Position numbers and translations under genes: made by a program. From NCBI RefSeq assembly GCF_965139615.1, contig NZ_CBCSIQ010000024.1, positions 1 to 64,000 on the forward strand: a stretch of 64,000 nucleotides of DNA, read 5' to 3'. How positions within the stretch are numbered: the stretch's first letter is position 1; every line of letters begins with the position of its first letter. Shown piece after piece: positions 16,403-26,017 of this stretch. Source of the DNA: Kerstersia similis. Its GTDB lineage: Bacteria > Pseudomonadota > Gammaproteobacteria > Burkholderiales > Burkholderiaceae_B. The notes beneath the pieces were generated by a model that made no database searches, was not told the DNA's origin, and saw nothing but the letters and a program-made list of their open reading frames with translations.

Positions 16403-19030
16403 TTACAGCTTCGCTTCGACCCAGGCAGCGGCCGCCTTGATTGCCTCAGGCAAGGCAGCGGTATCGCTACCACCACCCATGGCCATGTCTGGACGGCCAC
16501 CACCCTTGCCACCCACACGGCCTGCCAGCTCCGCCACCAGATCGCCAGCCTTGATGCGGCCGACGACATCCGGCGTCACACCGGCAACCAGGCTGATCTT
16601 GCCCTGCTCGTCCTGTGCCGCGAGCAGCACCACGGCGGAACCCAGCTTGCTCTTGAGCTGATCGACCGTGCCGCGCAAGGAGCGTGCATCCACCGCCCCC
16701 AAGGATTCCACCAGCACCTTGACGCCAGCAATGTCCTTGGCCTTGCCTGCCAGGTCATTGCCCGCGTTGGCGGCCAGTTTGTCCTTGGCCTGCTGCAGCG
16801 ATTTCTCCAGGCTACGCAGCTGATCCTGCAATTGTGCGATACGCGCCGGCAATTCTGCCGGTTGTGTCTTGAGCGCTGCTGCGGACTGCTGCACCTTGTC
16901 GTCCAGATCCTGCACCCAGGCCAAGGCATTGCCGCCCGTGACGGCTTCGACGCGACGCACGCCAGCTGCCACACCGCCTTCGGCCACCAGCTTGAAAAAG
17001 CCGATTTCCCCTGTGCTGCGCACATGCGTCCCGCCGCACAACTCACGCGAAAAACCGATATCCACGACGCGCACCGTGTCGCCGTACTTTTCGCCGAACA
17101 AGGCCATGGCGCCGCTCTGCACGGCGTCGTCATAGGCCATCACTCGCGTCTCGACCGGCTCATTAAGCAGAATCTGCTCATTGACCAGTTTTTCCACTTG
17201 CGCCACTTGCTCGGCGTTCATCGGCGCATCATGCGCGAAGTCAAAACGCGTTTTGTGCGGATCGACCAGTGAGCCGCGCTGCTGCACGTGGGCGCCCAGC
17301 ACATCGCGCAAGGCCTTGTGCATCAAGTGCGTCACCGAGTGGTTGCGAGCGATACGCACGCGACGCCCGGCATCAACCTGGGCATCGACACTATCACCGA
17401 CCTTCAAGGTGCCGGATTCCAGCGTGCCATGATGACCGGATACCCCGGCCTGGATACGCAGCGTATCTTCCACGACAAACCGGGCGTCGCCCGCCTGCGC
17501 GGTCAGCACGCCGGCATCGCCGACCTGCCCGCCCGCCTCGGCATAGAACGGCGTGGCATCCAGCACCACAACAGCGGCCTGGCCGGCCTGCACCTGCTGC
17601 ACAGCCGTGCCGTCCACATACAAAGCCAGAATCCTGGCGCCTTCCGTACGCAACTGGCCATAGCCATCGAAGCGTGTCTGTTCCCCGGCATAGACCAGGC
17701 CTTCCGTGGCCTTGAATTTACCCGCAGCACGCGCCTGTTCGCGCTGACGCGCCATGGCTTTTTCAAAGCCTTCCAAATCCACTTCCACGTTGCGCTCGCG
17801 GCAGATATCTGCCGTCAGATCCACCGGGAAACCGTAGGTATCGTAAAGCGTGAACAGGGTGTTGCCATCCAGGGGGCTACCTGCCGGCACAGCGGCCAGG
17901 GCGCCTTCCAGAATGCGCATACCGTTTTCCAGCGTCTCGCCGAAACGCTCTTCTTCCTGGCGCAACACCTGGGCGACACGCTCGGCTGCCTGCGCCAACT
18001 CAGGATAGGCATCCCCCATCTGGGCCACCAGATCCGGCACCAGCTTGTGGAAGAACGGACGATTCTGACCCAGTTTGTAGCCATGGCGCAGCGCCCGGCG
18101 AATAATGCGGCGCAGCACATAGCCGCGGCCTTCATTGCCCGGAATCACGCCATCGACAATCAGGAAAGAGCAGGCACGGATGTGGTCGGCAATGACCTTC
18201 AAGGAGTTATTGCCCATATCCGCAACACCGGTTTCCCGTGCGGCGGCGGCAATCAGGGCCTGGAACAGGTCGATTTCATAATTGGAATGAACATGCTGCA
18301 GTACCGCTGCGATCCGCTCCAGCCCCATGCCCGTATCCACGCAAGGCTTGGGCAATGGGTTCAGATTGCCTTCGGCGTCGCGGTCGAACTGCATGAAAAC
18401 CAGATTCCAGACCTCGATATAGCGATCGCCGTCTTCTTCAGGCGACCCGGGAGGGCCACCCCAGACGTCCGGGCCGTGGTCATAGAAAATCTCGGAACAT
18501 GGGCCACACGGCCCGGTATCCGCCATTTGCCAGAAATTATCCGACGCATAGCGTGCGCCCTTGTTATCGCCAATGCGGACGATACGTTCCACCGGCACGC
18601 CGACTTCCTTGGCCCAGATGTCATAGGCTTCGTCGTCTTCCTGATAGACCGTCACCCACAGCTTGTCCGCCGGCAGGCCGTAGGCCTTGGTGAGCAACTC
18701 CCAGGCGTAATGAATCGCATCGCGCTTGAAGTAATCCCCGAAGCTGAAGTTACCCAGCATTTCGAAGAAAGTATGGTGGCGCGCGGTATAACCCACGTTT
18801 TCCAGGTCATTGTGCTTGCCCCCGGCACGCACACAGCGCTGCGAGGAGGTTGCCCGCGTGTAGGGACGGGAATCCCGTCCGGTAAACACATCTTTGAACT
18901 GAACCATCCCTGCATTGGTAAACAACAGGGTCGGGTCATTGGCAGGCACCAGCGATGACGAAGGAACAATGGTATGTCCCTTGGACTGGAAGAACTGCAG
19001 GAATTTCTGGCGGATTTCTGAAGCTTTCAT
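16403..19030 (-). CDS. alaS: Alanyl-tRNA synthetase
   Basis: AlaS charges tRNA-Ala in the cytosol. The 875-residue protein starts MKASEIRQKFLQFFQSKGH, the canonical family start; a longer frame to 19162 is rejected because its extra residues are unlike any AlaS. The class II catalytic domain has TARHHTFFEMLGNFSFGDY, the editing domain contains NHSVTHLMHKAL and CGGTHV zinc-site motifs, and the C-Ala domain carries the glycine-rich GGKGGGRPD. Length is normal. It is followed by tusA and lies 94 bp downstream of the last pilus gene, so read-through from the pilus operon is possible. Confidence 0.98.
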   Translation of the reverse strand: MKASEIRQKFLQFFQSKGHTIVPSSSLVPANDPTLLFTNAGMVQFKDVFTGRDSRPYTRATSSQRCVRAGGKHNDLENVGYTARHHTFFEMLGNFSFGDYFKRDAIHYAWELLTKAYGLPADKLWVTVYQEDDEAYDIWAKEVGVPVERIVRIGDNKGARYASDNFWQMADTGPCGPCSEIFYDHGPDVWGGPPGSPEEDGDRYIEVWNLVFMQFDRDAEGNLNPLPKPCVDTGMGLERIAAVLQHVHSNYEIDLFQALIAAAARETGVADMGNNSLKVIADHIRACSFLIVDGVIPGNEGRGYVLRRIIRRALRHGYKLGQNRPFFHKLVPDLVAQMGDAYPELAQAAERVAQVLRQEEERFGETLENGMRILEGALAAVPAGSPLDGNTLFTLYDTYGFPVDLTADICRERNVEVDLEGFEKAMARQREQARAAGKFKATEGLVYAGEQTRFDGYGQLRTEGARILALYVDGTAVQQVQAGQAAVVVLDATPFYAEAGGQVGDAGVLTAQAGDARFVVEDTLRIQAGVSGHHGTLESGTLKVGDSVDAQVDAGRRVRIARNHSVTHLMHKALRDVLGAHVQQRGSLVDPHKTRFDFAHDAPMNAEQVAQVEKLVNEQILLNEPVETRVMAYDDAVQSGAMALFGEKYGDTVRVVDIGFSRELCGGTHVRSTGEIGFFKLVAEGGVAAGVRRVEAVTGGNALAWVQDLDDKVQQSAAALKTQPAELPARIAQLQDQLRSLEKSLQQAKDKLAANAGNDLAGKAKDIAGVKVLVESLGAVDARSLRGTVDQLKSKLGSAVVLLAAQDEQGKISLVAGVTPDVVGRIKAGDLVAELAGRVGGKGGGRPDMAMGGGSDTAALPEAIKAAAAWVEAKL

Positions 19031-19124
19031 TGCTGCCCGAGGCAAAAATTTGGCGAATTGATCATTATAGGCGCTGTCCGGGCATGGCGGAGCCACCCAT
19101 GGATATCGCAAACGTTTCCTGCCA

Positions 19125-20264
19125 TTAGCCTCCTGCCGCACGCTGGCAGAGATAGAAGTCAATCTGCGCGCTGTAATCGTCGCTAGGCTGCATCACGCTG
19201 ATGCGATCCGCCCGAAAACCCGCAGGGCATGAGCATCCGCCAGTCAACGGATTCACCAGGGTTCCCCGACACCCGAAACGCTCGTGACTGGAATAGACGC
19301 CACCGAAACTGCCGAGCGCGGCAAACTGCCACTGACCGTTGGCGCAAAGCAACAAACCACTCCCCGATTCGTCCCTGGCCAGCAAACCGTTGGGCCGGCA
19401 GGCGGCAGCGACCCGCGCCCGGCCTTCCAACTGCACATACTCCCCCGCTTCCAGCCGACCGGCCGCACGTAGCGATCCGGCAATATCGGTTTGACCCGCC
19501 ACGGACAAATTACCTTGCAAGTCGGGATCACGGAGATCACGCCTGCGCACAAACTCACCCAGACGCGCTGCATCCAGGGCGTAATACACCCCGACGGCAC
19601 CGATGGGAATGCGTGTGCCTTCCGGCAAAGGATTGGCTATATCGAACAAGGCGCCACGCATGCGGGCAGGCTCATGCGGCCAGATCATGCCGCCGCGCCC
19701 TGCCAACTGGGCCAAAGCGCTGGCGCGCTGCGTCATGTCCGCAGGCGGCCGCGATGCCGCAAGCGGCAGGTAGGCAAGCGCCTGCACCATGCACCCTGCC
19801 CCGGCCGGACATTCACCCTGCCGCCATATCCGCATTTCTACCCCGGACGCCCAGGCGGAACGCTCAGGAAAACTTGCCGGCAGGTAGCCAAAGCGCTTCA
19901 ACTCCTGCACGGTCGGCGCCTGGCGATTGGCGTAGGGATGTTTCAATGCCGCCGCAGGATCCGCCAGGCCAACAAATTCGCTTTCCATCATATGCGACAG
20001 CGCCTTGCCCACCTCAGCCAGCCATGTGCCGACCGCAATACTACGCACCGATTCGGCACGCTCCACCCAGTAGCCGGCTCCCCAGGCAGCCAGCAGCACC
20101 GCCAGGACAGCCGCCACCATTAGCTCAAGCAAGGCGACGCCACGCTGCGCCACCCGCGCCGCGGGCGGCCAAGCTGGCCGCATGCCGGTGCGAACAGCGG
20201 GCCGAGAATAGGCTTGAACCTCATGCCGTCCTGGGCCCGGTCGCACCTCGAACCCGCGGCTCAT
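19125..20264 (-). CDS. pilV: PilV-like minor pilin / tip adhesin of a type IVb pilus
   Basis: The 379-residue protein has a prepilin-type leader cut at QRG/VALLELMVAAVL (G42/V43, Glu at +5) and a hydrophobic helix at 44-63. The middle part (FLAEVGKAL-like helix, then VQELKRFGYLP) resembles PilV of R64-type pili. The C-terminal part contains a Cys-rich end (CRGTLVNPLTGGCSCPAGF). In R64 the PilV C-terminus is the adhesin that picks recipient cells and is varied by a shufflon; no shufflon repeats or recombinase are seen here. The start at 20264 overlaps the pilS stop codon as ATGA, indicating translational coupling. Longer upstream frames are not supported. Confidence 0.8.
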   Translation of the reverse strand: MSRGFEVRPGPGRHEVQAYSRPAVRTGMRPAWPPAARVAQRGVALLELMVAAVLAVLLAAWGAGYWVERAESVRSIAVGTWLAEVGKALSHMMESEFVGLADPAAALKHPYANRQAPTVQELKRFGYLPASFPERSAWASGVEMRIWRQGECPAGAGCMVQALAYLPLAASRPPADMTQRASALAQLAGRGGMIWPHEPARMRGALFDIANPLPEGTRIPIGAVGVYYALDAARLGEFVRRRDLRDPDLQGNLSVAGQTDIAGSLRAAGRLEAGEYVQLEGRARVAAACRPNGLLARDESGSGLLLCANGQWQFAALGSFGGVYSSHERFGCRGTLVNPLTGGCSCPAGFRADRISVMQPSDDYSAQIDFYLCQRAAGG

Positions 20265-20962
20265 TGCACCACGAACACAAAGCTGTTGACGTCCCCTGCC
20301 TGGCAGAGCGCTTCCGCACGTAGCGGGTTGTAAATGACGGGCGGACTGGCCGTCGCATTTTTTACTTCGCCACTGGTTTTCCCGCTGGCGACCGTGATGA
20401 CGCTGGCGGCCTGCTGCAAGATCGACACCAGGCCTGGGCACGCCGCATGGCTGACATCATTGAGACTGAGCTGGAAGGCGCTGCCATTACCGGCACTTCC
20501 CAGGCTTGCCGGAGCGATCGTGACTGTGCCGCTGGTCTTCGCCCCGCTGCCACCCAGGCCATGTTTGACGACGCCTGTCGCGCCTTCGCCCGAGACACGC
20601 ACGACGCCGGTGTCCTTCAAGGCATTGACCAGAACGCTGTTATTGACCCCGGCATAGGGCAGATCCGTGATGCCGCTTGCTCCGACTCGCATACGCACCA
20701 TGAAACGCAGCAGTTCATCGCCGACTTTCGGCACCTTGTTTTCCGTAATGTAGTTGCCGATCATGGGTACCGCGACCATCGAGAGCAGCAGGATGATGGC
20801 GCCCACAATGGAAATTTCAATCAAGGAAAATCCACGCTGAAACCTCAGCCTGGCCGAGCCGGAGCGACCGCGCCGGTCTCGGATCATTGCGCCCGTCCGG
20901 CGAATCGGGAACGAGGAAGATAAAGAGGACGTCGCGGAGTGTGAGAAAAACGATGTCAGCAT
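20261..20962 (-). CDS. pilS: Type IVb major prepilin, PilS-like
   Basis: The 233-residue protein has a basic leader cut at QRG/FSLIEISIVGAIILLL (G44/F45, Glu at +5), followed by the hydrophobic assembly helix. Two cysteines in the C-terminal part (near 185 and 223) could form the pilin disulfide. It matches the PilS class of type IVb pilins. The start at 20962 has a good AAGGA motif seven bases upstream and gives an unusually long 44-residue leader; the internal ATG at 20887 would give a 19-residue leader but has a weaker ribosome-binding site. It overlaps pilV by four bases and follows pilR by 89 bp. Confidence 0.88.
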   Translation of the reverse strand: MLTSFFSHSATSSLSSSFPIRRTGAMIRDRRGRSGSARLRFQRGFSLIEISIVGAIILLLSMVAVPMIGNYITENKVPKVGDELLRFMVRMRVGASGITDLPYAGVNNSVLVNALKDTGVVRVSGEGATGVVKHGLGGSGAKTSGTVTIAPASLGSAGNGSAFQLSLNDVSHAACPGLVSILQQAASVITVASGKTSGEVKNATASPPVIYNPLRAEALCQAGDVNSFVFVVQ

Positions 20963-21051
20963 GAAAGTTCCTTATTACGGCCCAAGGTAGGAAAAAACGA
21001 CACGCCCGGCCCGGCCCCCTGAGCCGGATGGTGCGCACCGGAAATCAGAGA

Positions 21052-22221
21052 TCAGGACGCTCCTGCAGCGTGATAGTTGGCTAGCGCACGCCGTAGATCG
21101 TCTATCACCATGTAATGCCAGAACAGCAACGACAGGACGCCGCCCGCAGCCGCCAGCAGCAAGACCCAGCGCCAAAAATGCGCCCGTGCCAGTACCCGCG
21201 CCGCCACCTGCGTTTCCAGCTTGGCCTGGATCTGCGCCATGCCGCCATCCAGCCCGCCGGCCTCCAGCATGTCGTCCAGCATCCAGCGCGTTTCCCGTTC
21301 GAACAGGCCGGTTGCGAATATCCCGCCTATCGGCGCAGCACTGGCCAAGACCTCATTCATACGTTCGACGTGCCATTGCAGCCAGGCAGGCAAGGCACTC
21401 CAGAGCAATTCCAGCTGATCGCGCATCGGCATCACCATCCCCGCCCTGGGACGCAACAACACTTGCAGCAATGCCAGGAATCTCACGGCATGAAAATCCC
21501 GGTGCAGACGCCAGGGCGCCAAATGATCCAATGCCAGACGCAAACGCCCGCTTGCTTCGGTAAAGCTGAGAGGCAGCAGAATCGCCAACCCCAGACCGGG
21601 CACCGCCAGCCAGGGACCGATTTGTGTCAATCCATCGGCAAAGGCAAACAAGGTACGGGCCGCCTGGCCGTGATAGAGCGGCGGCATATGGCCGAACATG
21701 GCGGCCAAATGTGGGGCCGTCCAGACTGGCACTGCCAACACCATGGCCAGCAGAACCAGGCAAGCCAGCAGCGCAACCGCCAGGGTTTGCTGCACACTGG
21801 CGCGAACTTTCATCACCAGCGCAACGGCTTGCGCCAGATCCTGCAGTGTCTGGCGCAAGGCGTCCGAACCGGCATGCTGGGCAACACGCAACAACCGCAG
21901 CTCCGTTGCTGGAAACACCCCTTGCCATAGCTGTTCGAGGTCACCGCCTTGCTGGGCGCAACGCTGCGCCCACTGCTGGCTCAACCAGCCACGCGCCTCC
22001 CATGCGCCATAACGTCGGGCATCATCTTCGAACAATCCCCGCAGCGTCCGCCCGCCCCCCTGCCCCAGACGCCCGGCCAGATAGGCGTAATAGGCCGCAC
22101 GGCGCCTGCGCATGCTCCCGGCAGCCAACCGCCGCCAGACCCATTGCAAGCCGCTCCCCAAACCCTGCGGCCCCCTCTGGCTCTTCCAGCGGCGGATTCG
22201 ATCAATGAAGCGTTCAGACAT
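21052..22221 (-). CDS. pilR: Type IVb pilus inner-membrane platform protein, PilR-like (GspF family)
   Basis: This 389-residue protein belongs to the T2SS-F/PilC platform family that couples the assembly ATPase to pilin extrusion. It has three hydrophobic spans: about 150-172 (QQTLAVALLACLVLLAMVLAV), about 200-225, and a C-terminal one (FWRWVLLLAAAGGVLSLLFW). Repeated cytoplasmic helical domains flank them. The start MSERFIDRIRRWK at 22221 overlaps the end of the ATPase gene by eight bases. A longer frame to 22350 lies wholly inside that gene and is rejected. Confidence 0.86.
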   Translation of the reverse strand: MSERFIDRIRRWKSQRGPQGLGSGLQWVWRRLAAGSMRRRRAAYYAYLAGRLGQGGGRTLRGLFEDDARRYGAWEARGWLSQQWAQRCAQQGGDLEQLWQGVFPATELRLLRVAQHAGSDALRQTLQDLAQAVALVMKVRASVQQTLAVALLACLVLLAMVLAVPVWTAPHLAAMFGHMPPLYHGQAARTLFAFADGLTQIGPWLAVPGLGLAILLPLSFTEASGRLRLALDHLAPWRLHRDFHAVRFLALLQVLLRPRAGMVMPMRDQLELLWSALPAWLQWHVERMNEVLASAAPIGGIFATGLFERETRWMLDDMLEAGGLDGGMAQIQAKLETQVAARVLARAHFWRWVLLLAAAGGVLSLLFWHYMVIDDLRRALANYHAAGAS

Positions 22222-24049
22222 GGCATTTTCCGTCGGGCAACAGCGTGTCAAAAGCCTGGAAGGCAGACTCGATATCCCGCGGGTCCAGCCACCCCTGCCA
22301 TGCCTTGTACATGGCACATTCCATGGCGGTTTTGCCCCGCATGCCAGCATTCGTCAGGCCCGCTTGCCGGCTGGCACGCCACTTCCTGACTGCGGCCTGG
22401 ACATCACGTCGGCGCAAACTGTCGAGAAAACCCGGAGTCTGTTCAGGGACGATGATTTCCGCCGCCACCGTGCGCCCCGACCAGCCATTGAGTTGTGGCA
22501 ATGCCGGCTGCCGGCAGGCTTCGCAACCCGCCAGGCAACGAATCCTCAGGGTGTCTTTGACCTGCTTCGTTTCCAGGCCATAACACTGCGCCAGACCGGC
22601 AATCCAGGCAGACCAGTATCTGCCGTCGCGCCAGCTGCCGTCGGCGGCGACCCCGCCCGATTCCAGGGCGGCCAAGGGTCGGGCGCAGTTTGGGCACAAC
22701 AAGGGCAACAGACTTTGATAGACCAGCAGCTTCAATACACCCGGCGCCGCCAGAAAGTCGCGGGAGACGCCAATGAAATCCGAGGCCAAACGCTCTGGAA
22801 TCAGCGCTGCTGCGCCAGCATGCACCGTGGTGTAGAGACTCATGCCGGAACCGGCAAGATCCATGAATGCCCGCCCTGTTTCCCCGTCCCGCACCTCGCC
22901 TATCATCAAGTCATTCATTGCGCTGCGCTTCAAGGTGCGCAACTTGATTCCGAAGACACTGTGATCCTCGCCATCCAAACGGCGGCCCAGGGTATTCTGC
23001 AACGCGTTCGGAATCAGATACTCCACCGGATCCTCAAGCGTGACGACCTTGCGCCCCTCCGGCAGGGAGTGAATCAGACTGGCCAGCGTGGTGGACTTGC
23101 CTGAGCCGACCACTCCGGCAAAGACGATGGCGCCGCCTTGAGACAAACGCGCCCGCTCCAGGCATGCCACCTGCTCCGGGAGATAGCCCAGCTCAGCCAG
23201 GCCGGGCAAGGGACCGTTGGCCTCCAGGCGCAGTACTCGCAGGCACACCGAAGGGCCGGCATCCGTGGCCAGCGACGCCCAGCGCAGCATGACGGCCTGC
23301 CCGTCGCGCTCATGCCAAATGCTGCCTTGCTGCTCAGTCGTCGGATCAAAGACCGCGCCATTGCCGCCCCGCACATCCATCCAGGCCACCGAGAGCATAT
23401 CGAGCAGCATGGCGCTGGAGAGCTGCTGATAGACCTTGGGGGACACGTAGCGGCCGGTCACCGTAAAGAACACATCGGACATCGAACGCCGGCTTTCCAC
23501 ATTGATATGGATATCGCTGGCCTCATGCGCCAGCGCCCAATCCACCATCTGATGAAAGACCGTCAGCAGCCCGGATTTCCTGGGATCCCCCAGCAAGTGC
23601 CGCCGGCGCGACAGAGCGCCTGCATCAATCTGGCCGCGCGCCAAGGCCAGCAACAAAGGCAAGGACAATGTCCAGACCGGGCAACCGTGCAGACGGTAGG
23701 CCCGCCGCTGCAATTGCCGGAGGCACTCGATAACGCTATCGCTGCCCGCCTCCTCTGCGCAGGCGAACACCGCCACGCTGCCGTCCTCAAACTGCACCGG
23801 ACACAGACGCGCAGCCATGGCATCAGCGCCGATCTCTGCCGCCAGCGTCCGGCGAAATGCGGGTTGCAGCCGGGCCAGTTCATCCCGGCCATCCAGCACC
23901 CTGGGCAACACCGGCACCATTGCCTGCGCAGTATCCGGCTGCGCCTGCACGCCGGCTGGCGCATGCAGCGGCGATGCCACGGCCGATCGTCCTGGCAGCT
24001 TCCCGCGTCCAAGAAGCATGTGCGGCACGCGCAGGTTCAGAAAAGCCAT
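22214..24049 (-). CDS. pilQ: Type IVb pilus assembly ATPase, PilQ-like (GspE family)
   Basis: This 611-residue secretion-type ATPase powers pilus assembly at the inner membrane. It shows Walker A GVVGSGKST (312-320), the Asp box VVTLEDPVEY (335-344), Walker B DLMIGEVRD (380-388) and the His box TTVHA (407-411). A C-terminal cysteine cluster (LCPNC, then CLAGCEAC) probably binds zinc, as in many GspE-type ATPases. The start MAFLNLRVPHML follows an AGGAGG motif, which decides it over a longer frame to 24139. It begins one base after the pilP stop codon and overlaps pilR by eight bases. Confidence 0.92.
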   Translation of the reverse strand: MAFLNLRVPHMLLGRGKLPGRSAVASPLHAPAGVQAQPDTAQAMVPVLPRVLDGRDELARLQPAFRRTLAAEIGADAMAARLCPVQFEDGSVAVFACAEEAGSDSVIECLRQLQRRAYRLHGCPVWTLSLPLLLALARGQIDAGALSRRRHLLGDPRKSGLLTVFHQMVDWALAHEASDIHINVESRRSMSDVFFTVTGRYVSPKVYQQLSSAMLLDMLSVAWMDVRGGNGAVFDPTTEQQGSIWHERDGQAVMLRWASLATDAGPSVCLRVLRLEANGPLPGLAELGYLPEQVACLERARLSQGGAIVFAGVVGSGKSTTLASLIHSLPEGRKVVTLEDPVEYLIPNALQNTLGRRLDGEDHSVFGIKLRTLKRSAMNDLMIGEVRDGETGRAFMDLAGSGMSLYTTVHAGAAALIPERLASDFIGVSRDFLAAPGVLKLLVYQSLLPLLCPNCARPLAALESGGVAADGSWRDGRYWSAWIAGLAQCYGLETKQVKDTLRIRCLAGCEACRQPALPQLNGWSGRTVAAEIIVPEQTPGFLDSLRRRDVQAAVRKWRASRQAGLTNAGMRGKTAMECAMYKAWQGWLDPRDIESAFQAFDTLLPDGKCHV

Positions 24050-24050
24050 A

Positions 24051-24623
24051 TCACCGTTCCTCCTGGATGTTTTCCCGCCAGCAGATATCCGTCCGGACGC
24101 CGGCGCGGCGCAGGCCCACACACTGGCCATAAATGGCAATCAACTGATAATCTGCCGCCCGCTGGGGCCGCAGACGCCCTGCCCGGTCGGTCGCCAGCAC
24201 ATAACGGCTGCCCGCAATTTCCAGCTCAGCGGCCTTGTACGGGCCGCTGCCATAAATGGCGCTCAAACGCGGCTTGGCCGCTTCACCGTACTGGCCACCT
24301 GACGCTGCCAAGGCGCCCGGATGCACACCCTCCGGCCCAGCAGCCACAGCGGCATCCTCTGCTTTTGATCGCCGCCCTGTCATGTCCGCCCTGCCGGCGA
24401 TGTCCGCTTGCGCACGTTCAGCACGCCAGGCCCTGCTGCTTTCCTGATTCAGCCAATCCCGCATCTGCACGCCATCCAGCCAGCCTTTTTCTTCCTCGAC
24501 GGCCGCGCTGTCCACCAGCGTAGAGGGACTGCCAGATGCTTCTGCCAGGCTGCTGCCAGCCCAAGCCACGCAGCCTGCCCCCAAGAGCAGGCGCCACGGC
24601 CATCCCAGATCAGTTCTTGCCAT
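24051..24623 (-). CDS. pilP: Type IVb pilus protein, PilP-like
   Basis: The 190-residue product has a short signal peptide or membrane anchor (about 10-28, WRLLLGAGCVAWAG) and a C-terminal domain (about 130-190) with two cysteines (CVGLRRAGVRTDIC), the pattern of PilP proteins of R64-like type IVb pili. PilP links the inner-membrane complex to the secretin. The middle region is low-complexity and Ala/Glu-rich. It overlaps the upstream gene by 14 bases and is followed after one base by the ATPase start. Identification depends strongly on gene order. Confidence 0.75.
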   Translation of the reverse strand: MARTDLGWPWRLLLGAGCVAWAGSSLAEASGSPSTLVDSAAVEEEKGWLDGVQMRDWLNQESSRAWRAERAQADIAGRADMTGRRSKAEDAAVAAGPEGVHPGALAASGGQYGEAAKPRLSAIYGSGPYKAAELEIAGSRYVLATDRAGRLRPQRAADYQLIAIYGQCVGLRRAGVRTDICWRENIQEER

Positions 24624-26016
24624 AGATCACTCCCTGCAGATGTGCCACCAGCCGCGACTCTCTTTCGGCTGTCGCAGCGGCGGGCGGTTTGATCTCTATC
24701 GTCAGTTGTTCCCAGGACACCGGCCAATGAATGTCCTGCAACAGCGGCAGCCCGCGCAGGGCGCCTGTCAGCGAAAGACGACGTTCAAGCAGCACGGGCA
24801 GATGCGGCAGTGCCGGCAATGGCAGGCCATCCGTGCCCATGGGTTCGGACAAGGCCACCGTTTGCGCCTGCCCCAGGGATATCTGCTCAAATACCGGCGC
24901 CTGCCGTTGCAGCAAGGCCACCGGACCGCGCAACAAAGCGTGTTGCGAGGGCAAACGCCGCCAATCCAGAAGCTTTCCACCAGCAATTTGCCAGGTCGTA
25001 CGCGCCTGGTCGAAGCCCTCGTATTCGACCTGCCAATCGGCCGGCCAGCGATGTGAGAGATCATTGTTGTCCGCCACGCGAACCGCGCGCCGATAGCGCG
25101 CCGCACAACGCCAACCTGCCATATTGGCGCGGCATTCTGCCTGTTCCAACCCCCACCCCTGACGCCTGAGCGGCAATACGGCAACCCCCTGCAGCAATCC
25201 GCGCAACGCAGCACTGTCATGGACACGACGTACCGCGGCGTAGTCGTCATAGACACCGTGCCAGGCGCGTTCCCTATCCAGACCGGCATTGTCTTTGTGA
25301 ACCGGCGATTCCATCAGTGGCGCCACTCCAGCCTGCCAACCCACCACCAGCACGCCGGTCATTGCTGCCCACCATGGCCAGCGCACGGCAGCTGGCACAC
25401 GCTGCAGGCGAGCGACGGCCCAGACCGCCGGGCCAGCCTCTGCCGCAACCGCCAGAAAAGCCTCAACGGTGTCGCCCAACTGAGCTTCGCGCAAGGTGGG
25501 GTAGCGCTGCTGCAAGACCTGCAGCGCTTGCGCCGCTTCGTCCACGGTTGGGTACCAGACATCCGTACCGGCAATGACCGCACCGTCATGCACGGCCAGC
25601 AACCAGATGCCGCGCGTCCCGCCGTCCAGGCACAGCGCAAAAGTGCCTTGGCCGCACAACTGGGCAGCAAGCAGCGCTGCCGCATAGCGTGGCCGCAAGC
25701 GCATCTCTGTGCGGCGCCAGCGTGCGCAGGCAACACTGGCCGCCACTTCGCCGCGCCAGGCATAATGTGTCGCCCTGAGGCCGCGCGCCCGCTGTATGGC
25801 CTGCCTGGCGAGCTGGCTGCCCAGCAAGGGGCGCCAGTTCATCCCAAATACCAGGCAGCACGGCCCGCCCTGGACACCACCAGTCGTGCAAAGACTGATC
25901 ATGCCGCTGCCTTCTTCGACCCAGCGCGCCTCCCGGTGCGTCTCTGTCCGCATCTCATGGCGCGCTGGCAAGACTGCGTCCGGGGTTTGCAAAGTGCGCA
26001 TGTCATGCCCCTGCAT
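24610..26016 (-). CDS. pilO: Type IVb pilus accessory protein, PilO-like
   Basis: The 468-residue protein has an N-terminal cytoplasmic domain with a GIWLLAVHDGAVIAGTDVWYP core, a single membrane helix near 230-250 (WPWWAAMTGVLVVGWQAGVAPL) and a large periplasmic part with a conserved-looking Cys pair (AECRANMAGWRCAARY). This layout fits PilO of the R64 thin-pilus class, which forms an inner-membrane alignment complex with PilP and PilN. The start at 26016 sits behind AGAGGGGG six bases upstream and one base after the pilN stop codon; it overlaps pilP by 14 bases. Confidence 0.8.
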   Translation of the reverse strand: MQGHDMRTLQTPDAVLPARHEMRTETHREARWVEEGSGMISLCTTGGVQGGPCCLVFGMNWRPLLGSQLARQAIQRARGLRATHYAWRGEVAASVACARWRRTEMRLRPRYAAALLAAQLCGQGTFALCLDGGTRGIWLLAVHDGAVIAGTDVWYPTVDEAAQALQVLQQRYPTLREAQLGDTVEAFLAVAAEAGPAVWAVARLQRVPAAVRWPWWAAMTGVLVVGWQAGVAPLMESPVHKDNAGLDRERAWHGVYDDYAAVRRVHDSAALRGLLQGVAVLPLRRQGWGLEQAECRANMAGWRCAARYRRAVRVADNNDLSHRWPADWQVEYEGFDQARTTWQIAGGKLLDWRRLPSQHALLRGPVALLQRQAPVFEQISLGQAQTVALSEPMGTDGLPLPALPHLPVLLERRLSLTGALRGLPLLQDIHWPVSWEQLTIEIKPPAAATAERESRLVAHLQGVIYGKN

Positions 26017-26017
26017 G

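Noticed and set aside
17288..18958. A 556-codon plus-strand frame opposite alaS
   Set aside because: alaS has all family motifs along this span; the antisense product resembles nothing.
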